A stretch of 64,000 nucleotides of DNA, taken from NCBI GenBank assembly GCA_963576735.1, contig OY755178.1, positions 1,860,001 to 1,924,000 of the forward strand, read 5' to 3'. The position numbers and the translations under genes are program-made. This DNA is from Bedellia somnulentella (taxonomy: Eukaryota; Arthropoda; Insecta; Lepidoptera; Bedelliidae). The notes below the pieces were generated by a model. That model saw only the letters and a list, made by a program, of their open reading frames with translations, ran no database searches and was not told the origin of the DNA. Positions 11,201 to 23,200 of this stretch are shown piece after piece (the first letter of the stretch is position 1; each line of letters begins with the position of its first letter).

Positions 11201-14200
11201 TGGGCGATGTGGTTGGAGACCCGTCACCAAAAACATTTATTATTACCATCTTTTCCCCAATCAACTTCCAAAAGCGGCTGAGGAATTTCTCATTCCAAAG
11301 TTCTGGCTACCCCGTTCAGGGATTTATAGCCGTGAGTATATGTATGTATGTACCTATGTATGATAATAATAAACGTTTTTGGTGATGGGTCTCCAACCAC
11401 ATCGCCCAAAAATCACTTAAAAATCCCCTATACCCTTAGTCGCCTCTTCACGGGTAGAAATGGGGTAGTGTTATTCTAAGCCGACACTACACAGCTAAAT
11501 AAAAATATTTTCTTTTTTCAGGTTTGACATATTTTAGTAATGAGTACAAATACTATGAGCGATGGGATTTTAAACAGATGCCGATACGAACAATTGTGGT
11601 AAGTTCATTTTGGTACATGTAGGAACAGCAAAGATATACTGGCCAGTACACCCTGCTGTGTACCAACTTATAAATTGTATTTATGCTTAGCTCTAGAAAC
11701 TTTTACATACCGTGATGTAGGAATATTAGTCAGACCGCAGTAGTGTACGCTCTAACAGTACTTCCACACACTCTTATACTTCAAAAATGTAAATGCCGAT
11801 TTTTCCCACTTTTTATCATATTTTCGGAAGCACGAAAATATTTCTCAGACCATTTAATATGTTGGGGATTTTTTTTCTTTTTCTCGACTAATTTGTTCTT
11901 TTCAGAGATTACTAATCATGCAACACATATTTTTTTTACCGAACTTGGCACTTCGTTGCACACAATTTTAACTTTTATGGCATACTGTGTTCGGTTTTCA
12001 AAACATATATACTACATACTACTCAATCGTTCACGCCGTATATCCCCGAAGGGGTAGGCAGAGGTACTAATACTTCTGAACATGACGTGCCGTTCTTTAC
12101 GAAACACTGTCACATGACCAAGTACAACTTTAGCCATGTGGGTTCCCCCACAATGATTTCCCTCTTCGTTAACAACCATGATAAGCTAAACACACATATT
12201 ACTTTAGAAAAGGCAAATTAGTCTTGGCCCGCCGAGGTATTTAAACCCTCATCAAGTGGTGATCTACCCTCTGAGATATCACGGTAACTATTACTAATAT
12301 ACATACATATACTCAGGGCTGGAAATCCCTAAAAGGGGTAGCCAGAGTTAAGGAATTAGAAATTCCTCAGTCACTTTTGGAAATGTGAGTGGGCAAAAGA
12401 CGGTAAAAATAAAGGTTGTTGGTGATAGGTCTCCGACCGCATCGCCCAAGAATCCCTTAAAAACCCCAATACCGTTGGTCGCCTCTTACATACACCCACC
12501 AGACGAAATGGGGTAGTGCTATTCTAAGCCGACACTACACAGCATAACTAACACTACCGACACTACACTAACTAATACTCGTTCCATCATTTCAGGTATC
12601 GTCAAACCCAAAAGAGTTCCACCCGGGAATGCTAACAAACTATGCATTTACTACTGATGTTAATGTTATCACCAAAATTTCCACCGCCATATTTTTTGTA
12701 TTAGCTGAGCAACACAACTTTAGGTAAGGTTGTTCAAACATTTTAAGAACCATCAAAACGTTAAGGTTTTAAAGGTTTTTCATCTGCAATAACTCTTCTG
12801 ATCCTCTTCTGTGTTAGCTGTGGGTTTAACTGATCATAATCACGTTATCTTTTACAACTCTCCATTCGAGAACATACTACTTTCTTTGTCCATGTATGTA
12901 TATTTATACAATTTTTGTTTCAGTTTTCAATTCTCCGTATCTGACAGATGGATTGGAACATTTGCTAAGAACAGCACCAGGGTGCGTAAATGGTTTTATC
13001 AAATACGGGGAAGTCATGCTCATTGGGATAATAGAATAGAATAGAAAACACTCAATCTCAAAATAAATATTTCTTAATAACATTGATTTCTTAATTGAGT
13101 ATTCAAGCTGAGAACGACCTAAGTATTGTTTTGTCTCATTCAGTTGTTAAGATTTCAATGCGACAGAACGATACTTAAGTTGTTCTCAGCTGAAATGCTC
13201 AATTCAGAAATCGGGCGATAATGTTATATCTATGCTAAGTTTTGGAAAATAGATGCGTGGAAACAGCGAACTCAATTTACCGCATTTACTCTTGTTTCTT
13301 GTAAATAAATGCTTTTTATTTATTTTACAAACTTATATTTCTTGTATGGAAGTTAAAAAAAGTTAACGGAGATCGAATACTTAGTGCAGTTATCAATTAT
13401 ATTAATACGAGTACGTGAAGCAAAACTTTGCTATGAAAAGAAACGGAACGGAGGAGTATGACATTATAAGACACTTACATACTTCTAAAGTCTAGCCAAT
13501 GAATTTTACTACCATTAGCATTTTTATAACTTTAGGGTAATACACATACATACATACACTGTCTGTTTGCCGTGTAGTGTCGGTTAGGATAGGAATAGCA
13601 CTACCCCATTTACGGGTGTACGTAAGAGGCGACTAACGATATGGGGCTAGCCGTGAGTATATGTATGTATGTATGTACATACACTGATAGCCATAAATCC
13701 CTAGAAAGAGCAGCAAGAGCTTTAGATGAAGCAATTCCTCATCCACTTTTGTTAGTTCAGTTGAGAAAAAATCGTAAAATAATGGTGATGGGTTTCCAAC
13801 CGCGTCGCCCAAAACTTCGAAATTTCATAATACCTTTATTCCACGGGAAGAAATGGGTTTGTGTATTTCTAAGCCGTCACTGTAGCTGTGTACAGTTATA
13901 GGTAAAAAACTATCTTTATAGTCCGGTCAATTTAGACCAAAAACAAGGGTAAGGCTACATTAATTCCCATCAAGCTGAAAGTTGGTACCACTGTTCAAAA
14001 TATAATTATAAATAAAGCCTTAAAACTCCCCATCATTCCCTTGCGTGGTTTTTTTTAATTCAAGGTTAAAGGTAAAAAAAATGGGTTTTTCGCGATTTTC
14101 TCCAAAACGGTAAGTTTTAGCATAAAATTACCTGGACAAAAGTTGTTGATCGTAAAATTATCTATAAAATGGTATCAATATTTTAAATCTTTTTGTTCAT

Positions 14201-17200
14201 GAAAACCTCATGTGGGGATTATTACTAATAAATAAAGAATAAATAAAGGAAAGAAAAATTTCGACACAGGCGGGGATCGAACCCGCGACCTCGGGTGAAC
14301 GCCCCGACGCTCTGCCAACTGAGCTACCGTGTCAATTGGCTGCCAGTGCGAAATTCCTCTATCCTTTAGGTTTTAATATGTAATAATGCTCTATCCTTTA
14401 TTTCTTTTTACACGTTTAAGTAGTGTTTGCGTTTCCTACCTCCGAATTATTACTAATTCGAAACCAACCAACTTAAACGTGTAAAAAGAAATAAAGGATA
14501 GAGGAATTTCGCACTGGCAGCCAATTGACACGGTAGCTCAGTTGGCAGAGCGTCGGGGCGTTCACCCGAGGTCGCGGGTTCGATCCCCGCCTGTGTCAAA
14601 ATTTTTCTTTCCTTTATTTATTCTTTATTTATTCGTATCAATATTTTTTTCCTCAAAGATACCGCTTATGAGATAAAACGATTTAAAAAGTTGTTGGCGT
14701 CATTTTATGCACACGTTACCTTTGACCTTGAATAAAAAAAAATTCACGTAAGGGAATGATAGGGAGTTTTAAGGCTTTATTTATAATTATATTTTGAACA
14801 ATTGTACCAACTTTCAGCTTGATGGGAATTAATGTACCCTTCGATGTATAAATTGACCGGACTATTAAATACTTTTTAGAGTTTTACTTAGTACTTTTAT
14901 CTTATCCCCACCAACTTCCAAATGTGGCTGAGGAGTTTCTAGCTCTGAAGCTCTGGTTACCCCTTTTGGGATTTATGACCGTGAGTATGTGTATATATGA
15001 ATGTATATTTTTTATATTTGTAATGTTTTAGGTAGTAGCTAATTCGCTGCATTTTCGGGAGCAGGATTTAACCCCACTTTTACGAGTTACTTCTGACTTG
15101 GTTGGCAAAATTGGTTTTGTACATCCTCCGCTGACGTCTATAGAGTAAGTATGAACATGATTAAAGAAAGATATTTTCCATCCGTCTAGTCCGTTCTGTC
15201 CTACCGTTTGTCATACCGGTAGGACAGAACGGATAAAAATAGTCCGTTCTGTTCGACTACGCTGTCGAACAGAACGGACTACGAAAAAAGTGTCCGGTTT
15301 GTTAGACAAGAGATTGTTTTGAGTGATGGGTATTTACCAAGGTCCGATAAGTAAATTATTTTCTAAACTTAACTTATACTTATAGTTCATAAATTTCTAC
15401 CATGTTTAAAACATAAAGGGGTAAAAAGACTTAGAAATTATTTTGAACTTTGTATGTATTTTTAATGCCTGGCGGGACTTGTGAAATTTTTGAGAGTGTA
15501 AAAACATCAGTAGAAAGAAAAACTTAGAATAATTTCTATTAAAAAATATATTATATATAAAGTATGCTTAATTATTCATTGCTAGAAAAGTTCTAAGTAA
15601 GTAAAGTACATAAATAAATTTGTGAATCTAGTCTAACCAAAACACATTTGTTTCGTGACTTTATTACTGACGATAGTAATAAAATGTCTACTTATTTAAG
15701 TTACTTATTTTTTGTTGCAATAAAATTCATATTTTCAAACATAAATGGCTTTTGTATTTTCGGTCAACAATTGTCCTAGTTCATTAAAATTATATGTATG
15801 GCTTCATGAATGCTAAGAAAAACACGAAAAACAAGCAATATGCAAGCAAGCAAATGTCTAAGTTATTTTACCTCTTGATGTTTTTGTACTGGCGAAAATT
15901 TTACTTGTACAAACCCATTCCTATATTAACACCATGTACTTACTTGTTTATGTCAAAAAAAAAATAGTTGGTCGGTGGGGAACGATTTAGTATTTTTTAA
16001 ACGGTTTTATTTAGCTCACCCCGTTTGTTTCTTTATTCTTGGGTCAAATTTAGTAATTCAAATTTCACCCTCTTCCTATCAACCGATTAATCTGAAATTT
16101 TGTTTACACTTTGGATTTTGGTGACAATACAATTATATTTATTCATTATCATTATAAATTCAAGATGGCCGCCGCTACAAAATGGCGGATAATTTAGGTT
16201 TTATTTATCCCATCAATATGGGTATCAAATGAAAGGGCTCAACAAGCAGAATACAATATACTATAAAAAAATGAAATCCAAGATGGCGGCCGCTACAAAA
16301 TGGCGGATAACGTAGGTTTTATCAATCCCATCAATATGGGTATCAAATGAATGTGCTCAACCAGTAGAATACAATGTACTATATAAAATTAAAATCCAAG
16401 ATGGCGGCCTCTACAAAATGGCGGATAACTTAGGTTTTATTTCAATCCCATCAACATGGGTATCAAATGAAAGGTCTCACCAAGTAGAATACAATTTACT
16501 ATGCAAAATTAAAATCTCAGATGGTCGCCATACAGTGCACTATACCAGATAAATTTTTTAGATGGGTGCAGCCACTGGCATATAGTAATAAGATTTAAAT
16601 TTAGAAAAGAAGAATGTTGCCTTTAATACTATCATCTTCTACAATACATAAAATGCAGGGCAGCACTGTGGATTACGCAGTCGTATACTTAGGTGCGAAA
16701 CTGTTTGAAGAAGGTCAAGCCTACGTGGCTCTTAGTAGAGTCAGATCTTTGCAGGGACTACGTGTAGAGGAGTTGGACTGCAAAAAACTAACGGGCAAGA
16801 CACCTTGCAATAATGAAGCACTATATGAATTAAACAGAATGCGAAATAAAAACTAAAAACTAGAAAATAAAAATAGGTAAAAAAACTTTTTAAGTTAAAC
16901 GGTTTTATTATTAACATACAGAGAAATGTTTAAGATAAATGTACTAAAAACCTGAAAATAATAATAAAATAGATACAGGGTGTGAAGACACGCGCTCAGA
17001 AAGCCGCAGAGGGTGAACAGCTGTCGGAAATGAGGTCATCGGTCACGAACCCTCGGAGTGACATTCCAGAGGAGACGTCCGCGGTGACTAACGCGCCGTC
17101 TACATCAACGGCGCCGGCGGCCGCAACTAATACTGACTTGGCGATGATAGTTGAAATGTTGAAAAACATACATTCGGAGGTACAGGGTGTTAAACAAGAA

Positions 17201-20200
17201 GTTCGTGAGTTGCGCGAGGAACAGCAAACTAAGTTCTCACAAGTTCTCACTGCGGTCAATGAAGTCAGTGGTCGGGTGGTTACTGTGGAAAAAGACGTAG
17301 AGCAGATGAAGGAGCAGGTAACCACTATTGAGAAAGATATCGATGACATGAAGACCGACTTCCGCGGAATGGAGAAAAGGGTTCTGCAGCTTGAATCACG
17401 ACCGGTCAAGGTTGTCTCCGGTGAGAATGTAGTAGCTGTCCATGGTCCTCGTGTGAAGGTTCCTCCCTACGACGGAACAACATCCTGGTCGGCGTATAGA
17501 CATCAGTTCCAGACTGTTGCGGCTGCCAATGGTTGGACTGATGAACAGTGTTTGACTGCACTGACGGTGGCGCTCCGAGGTCAAGCACTGTCAGTAATAG
17601 AGGCGCTGCCGACTCCGAGTGGTGGTTTCAAGGACCTGCTGGATGCGTTGGAGTCTCGCTATGGAGAGCGACACCTGGAGCACGTGTTCCGCGCTCAGCT
17701 GCATGATAGGGTCCAGCGTTCCGGAGAGGGACTTCAGCAGTGGGCCCTTGAAATCGAGAAGCTCGTCCGCAAGGCCTATCCCAGTGTAGATCCGGAGACG
17801 GTGGAAATGAACCTGGTGCAAGCATTCGTCGACGGCATCAGAGATATCGAAGTGAGAACAGCGGTGAGACTTCAACACCACACGTCTCTCAAGGATGCCT
17901 TGGCGAACGCTCTAGAAGTTGAAGCTTGCCGCCAGGATACGCGCCAAACTCATCGACTTCGTGAGATTGCGGAAGCAAATGAGGACGTCAAGGTCATTAA
18001 AGCACCCGTCGGAAGGAGTACTGGACCGATTTGTTATGGCTGCGGGAAAAGGGGCCATTTGAGATTAAGTTGCCCGCTGAGGGAAAGAATGCAAGATGTA
18101 CATTCCCTAGTGCGTGAAAATGGTTTACATGCTAGTGAAAAGATGAAAACCAGATATGACCGTAAAGCTAACACGCCGCGTTTCGAAGAGGGTATGCTCG
18201 TCTGGTTACACAATCCAACTCGCCAGAAAGGGAAGTCCCCTAAGTTACAAAATAGGTGGGAAGGACCGTACAAGGTGGTCACTAGAATAAACGATGTAAC
18301 GTACAGAATTCAACGCCAACCTAGAGGGGCTTCGAAAATAGTTCACATCGATCGACTTGCGAAGTACCATGGAAGCAATAATACTCGGGACGAGTATTAA
18401 TGTAAGGAGGGGGTAATGTTACGACATCTGTTCGCAAGTAGGAGATAGGATTTGCCACTACTAGATAACAGATGGCGTTACTAATAAGTAAAAAAAGGAA
18501 TTACTAGATGTTTCTCGAATATCGACTTTTCGAGAATGTGGTACTAGAACTTTCTGTAATATTCGCGTATTTGAGATTTGGCATTATATAAAGAGCGACG
18601 CGTGCTACGGAGTCATTCGAGTGCGAAGAACTAAAGCGAGAACAAGCGAAATACTAGAGCGAAGAAATTAAATACGACAGTGTAGTGATATACGGATTAC
18701 GGAAATAAGCTTAACGGTGTGGACAGTGTTACTATAACGGAGTAAATTAGTGTTGTTAATTAGTGCGAGTATCGATAGTTAATTATCGATAGTGTTTGTT
18801 GTGTTGTGTAAAGTGCGTTATTGGTCAATAAATATAATTACACCTTATTGCACGAAAGTGTGACTGGTATTTATCAAATTAAGAACCCGGTACGTAACAA
18901 TATGTATGTAATTCCCACGACTGTATCTATTTTATTATTATTTTCAGGTTTTTAGTACATTTATCTTAAACATTTCTCTGTATGTTAATAATAAAACCGT
19001 TTAAATTAAAAAGTTTTTTTACCTATTTTTTTTTCTAATAAAATATTAACCGTACAACTAGTTGTACGGATTAGTTGGTCAGTGGGGAATACCTCTTTTA
19101 ATCAATCTAACGTATTACAACTTATAAAGGTCAACACGGCATTAGGCAGTGGGGCACAGTTTGGTTAGTCTGTTTTAAGTTGTACAGATTCAGTTGGTTG
19201 GAGGGAAACATTTCAAAATCATTGCATTATTCCAATATTTCTGGTAAAAAAACCTATGTTTTTTTATCTCTTGATGATTTCTCACTCGTGAAAATTTCCC
19301 AAGTCCCGCCAGTCACAAGAATATTTATTGTGTAGCACAACACTATTTACCTGTCAAACTCACCGGTATAACAAACCGGACACTTTTTTCGTAGTCCGTT
19401 CTGTTCGACAGCGTAGTCGAACAGAACGGACTATTTTTATCCGTTCTGTCCTACCGGTATGACAAACGGTAGGACAGAACGGACTAGACGCTTTCTAAGT
19501 GTCTTTTGGGAGATGCGGTTGGAGACCCATCCCCAACGATACTTTATACTACCATCCATCAGCTTTCAAATGTGACTGAGGAGTTTCTAGCTCTCAAGCT
19601 CTGGCCACCCCTTTTTGGGATTTATGGCCATGAGTATAATATTTAAATGTTTGTATTTAAAATTTTACATACATATACTCACGGCTATAAATCCCTAGAA
19701 GGGGTAGCCAGAGCTAAGGAACTAGAAGTTCCTCAGCCACTTTTGGAAAGTTGAGTGGGGAAAAGATGGCAAAATAAAGGTTATTGGTGATGGGTCTCCA
19801 ACCGCATCGCCCAAAATCCCTTAAAATCCCTAATACCGTTAGTCGCCTCTTACGTACACCCACCGGAAGAAATGGGGTAGTGTTATTCTAAGCCGACACT
19901 ACACAGCAAAAACTTTTGTATCAAATCAGATGAATACTTGTATGATTTCCCATATGTTTATATTTGCTTTCACACATAAAATCCAGGAGCGATCTATATC
20001 TAAACAAGAACATAACGAGGAGGAAATAATTTCCTTATATTCCCTGTTTTGTATTAATTAATCCGAGTGTCAGTCACATGTGTTCACGTGCCCAGCCATA
20101 GTGACATTCTCAGCAAGTCTTTATATTATCGTTTACATTGGTTCTCCAATTTATTTATTTTAGCTATGTAGTGTCGGCTTAGAATAGCACTACCCCATTT

Positions 20201-23200
20201 CTGCCGGTGGGTGTACGTAAGAGGCGACTAACGGTTTGGGGCTTTTAAGGGATTTTTGGGCGATGCGGTTGGAGACCCATCACCAACAACTTTAATTTCA
20301 CCATCTTTTCCCCATAAAACTTCCGAAAGTGGCTGAGAAATTTCTAATTCCCTAGCTATGGCTACCCCTTCAAGGGATTTATAGCCGTGAGTGTATGTAT
20401 GTATTGGTTTTGCGTTTGCTGCATTGTAATAAGTGTTACATTTGTTTTGAAAACAAAATTGTCTTATTTATTACTTATAGCAAGAGTATAAACGAAATTA
20501 TAGTTAGTTAGAAAATAGGTTTGTGAATTTTTGAAATAAGAATAAGTTGCCTTATCTTATATCTCTTACGACACCCGTGGGTAGAAAGGGGTAGTGAGAA
20601 TCCAAACCGGCACTACACAGCATCGTTTAAAAGAAGCCCATAATATTATTGTTTCTGTATTTTGGGTAATGTTGTGTAGAAATAAAAGTACGAGAAAGAA
20701 TAAAACTTTGCATCACATCATGAATTTCCTACAAATTGAATGCCAATATTTGCTTCCACACATAAAATCCAAGAGCGTTCTATATCTAAACAAGAACTCA
20801 ACCAGGAAATAATCTCCTTATATTTCTGTTTTGTATTAATGAATCCGAATGTCAGTCACATGTGTTCACGTGCCCACGCCTATGTGACATTCTCAGGAAG
20901 TCTTTATATTATCGTTTACTTTGGTTTTCTGTTTCCTGCATTATATTAATTGATATATTACACACACACATACACACACACGCACACACACACACAAACA
21001 CGCATAAACTTGTACAAACACAATCCCATTCAATAGATGTATTAGTAATAAGCTTTATAATGTTTAAATTCTGATTATATATTTTGTACAAAGTGCAGTT
21101 TCATACAAGTATTTAAAATATGTTTATAATGACAAAATAAATTGAATAATAATAGAAATGTAAATATTCTGTGATAAACAGTTCTGGATACAGACTGATT
21201 TACCGTGTAATTTAATTAGAAATAATGTATTTAGTCTGTGTCTGTTGTTTGTCCAAAATAAATAAATAATAATAATATTTGCTTTGAAAACAAAATTTAG
21301 ACACTACAAATGCATAATTCTGAGGCTCTGGCTCCACTTTCGAATTTATAGCCGTGATTATGATATGTGACAGCCGTGATAGCTCAGTTGGTAGAACACC
21401 GCATAACGTGCAGAAGATGAGGGTTCAAATCAGGGGACGGGCCTACACCAATTTGTCTTTTCTAAAGTCATGTGCATGGCTCATTTATCATGGTAGTTCA
21501 GAAACAATCAATATAGTTTCTGTATTACCTATTTAGTTTATTTTTTGACTATGTTGTTTTATTAAGCATGAGAGCAGAGTGAATGCAGTAGAGATGAGGT
21601 CCCTCAGAAAAATAGTAATGATAGATTATGTGACCGAGTGAGAAATAGTGTTATTCGTGAAAAGTGTGGTGTGAAAGACGATATTGTAAGAAAGATAGAA
21701 AATTGCGGTTGGAGACTCATCACCAACAACCTTTATTCTATCATCTTTTCCCCACTCAACTTCCAAAAGTGGCTGAGGAATTTGTAATTCCTTAGCTCTG
21801 GTTACCCCTTCTAGGGATTTATAGCCGTGAGTATATGTATGTATGTTACTTTGGTTTTCTGTTTGCTGCATTGTGTTAAGCTTAGGTATTAAGCGCTCCA
21901 TTTGCTTTGGAAACTAAACATAACATAACATATACTCACGGCTATAAATCCCTAGAAGGGGTAGCCAGAGCTAAGGAATTAGAAATTGCTAAGCCACTTA
22001 TGGAAATGTGAGTGGGGAAACGATGGTAAAAATAAGGTTGTTGGTGATGGGTCTCCAACCGCGTCGCCCAAAAATCCCTTAAAAGCCCCAATACCGTTAG
22101 TCGCCTCTTACGTACACCCATCGGTAGAAACGGGGTAGTGCTATTCTAAGCCGACACTACACAGCAACTTAATTATACCGTTATACTCGATGACAATATC
22201 TTTCTCATTAATTATTGTTAAATTATATTAAAATGAAAGCCTCTATCATACACACATACATACATATACTCACGACTATAAATCCCAAAAAGGGGCAGCC
22301 AGAGCTTCAGAGCTAGAAATTCCTTAGTCACATTTGGAAGTTGATTGGGGAGAAGATGGTAGAAATAAAGTACCATTGGTGATGGGTCTCCAACCGCATC
22401 GCCCAAATACCAATTTAAAAGCAATACTCTATCAATTCTCGGATTTATGTAAATCTCTGAAAAAGGCAAGAACGTTTTTCAATATAGGTGACAATTATAC
22501 ATTATATTACTTTTAATTATTGACAAACCATCCATCGTCGTCTTAGACGCAAAATTTGTAATTCGGTTTTACATTTTAAAAAGTTTGCCGTGTCGGCTTA
22601 GAATAACACTACCCCATTTCTACCCGTAGGTGATCGTAAGAGGCGACTTAGGGTATAGGGGATTTTTAAGTGATTTTTGGGCGATGTGGTTGGAGACCCA
22701 TCACCAAAAACGTTTATTATTATCATCTTTTCCCCAATCGACTTCCAAAAGTGGCTGAGGTATTTATTATTCCAAAGCTCTGGCTACCCAGTTAAGGGAT
22801 TTATAGCCGTAAGTATATGTATGTATGTATTTTAAAAAGTATATAACCTGATATTTTCTTTTACTTTTAGCAAATAGTATTACTTTACTTTGTTGTCGAA
22901 TTCTAGATGCGGCTTTATTAATCGGAGGCTCTGCTTAAACCCTTTTTCATCGAGAGCATAATGTGTAATTTTTTATGTTGGTTAATCTGTGTCATTTACT
23001 AGATCTGAAGACCAAAAAGGTCAATCATTGTCACCAAAAAACGTGGAACAAAAAATAGTTATAACAATGTCAGGTGATGTTCAGAAGTATAAGTACCTCT
23101 GCGAACCCCTTCAGGGATATACAGCGTGATCGTTGAGTCTTGATTTATTAAAGCTGAGTGGTAAAAGATAATGAATAAAAGATCGTTATTAAAATTTTGC

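Larger units (their letters stand above)
10381..11496 (-). repeat. SINE-A copy, antisense, split by another SINE-A
   Basis: Tail half 10381-10491 and head half 11362-11496 belong to one antisense copy; the AT-rich GATAATAATAA at both break points is the target duplication of the inner copy. Confidence 0.8.
14185..14634. mobile_element. tRNA-palindrome element with two inverted tRNA units
   Basis: Flanked by GTATCAATATTTT (14172-14184 and 14635-14647). The 450 bp body is nearly palindromic: left arm ACTAATAAATAAAGAATAAA, antisense tRNA-like unit, GGCTGCCAGTGCGAAATTCC, CTATCCTTTATTTC, then the inverse of each in order. The left end has ~40 bp beyond the palindrome (AAATCTTTTTGTTCATGAAA onward). 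No ORF. Confidence 0.8.
13921..14862. mobile_element. TA-flanked MITE-G, split
   Basis: Inverted ends GTCCGGTCAATTTA with TA on both sides (13919-13920, 14863-14864), typical of Tc1/mariner-type MITEs. Arms match over ~150 bp (CCCATCAAGCTGAAAGTTGG on the left, its complement near 14815). Split by the tRNA-palindrome element at 14185-14634. Confidence 0.75.
15183..19490. mobile_element. 4.3 kb element with 122-bp hairpin-rich TIRs and a PIF1 helicase piece
   Basis: Bounded by perfect 122-bp inverted repeats (15183-15304 and 19369-19490). Each TIR holds two hairpins: a 16-bp stem TCCGTTCTGTCCTACC and an 18-bp stem TAGTCCGTTCTGTTCGAC. Inside are weaker inverted stretches (CTGGCGGGACTTGTGAAATT near 15471, its complement near 19300; 16867-16979 against 18914-19040), ~120-bp tandem repeats, a PIF1-type helicase C-terminus and a nested gag/LTR relic. 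The whole lies in IR75 intron 7. Helitron-like, another helicase-bearing DNA element, or a chance inverted pair are all possible; no flanking target duplication is visible. Confidence 0.6.

Noticed and set aside
14527..14597. A functional tyrosine or asparagine tRNA gene
   Set aside because: Stems are intact, but position 33 is C in all copies, the loop bases differ between copies, and the unit is part of a repeated mobile element.
15183..19490. Maverick/Polinton or viral element as the source of the 4.3 kb block
   Set aside because: Only a helicase end and a retrotransposon gag are present; no polymerase B, capsid, protease or packaging ATPase words were seen.
21626..21901. Antisense frame with [13 protein letters not shown] and similar frames repeated across the window
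   Set aside because: This peptide is simply the SINE-A tail translated; the same words recur wherever a copy lies.
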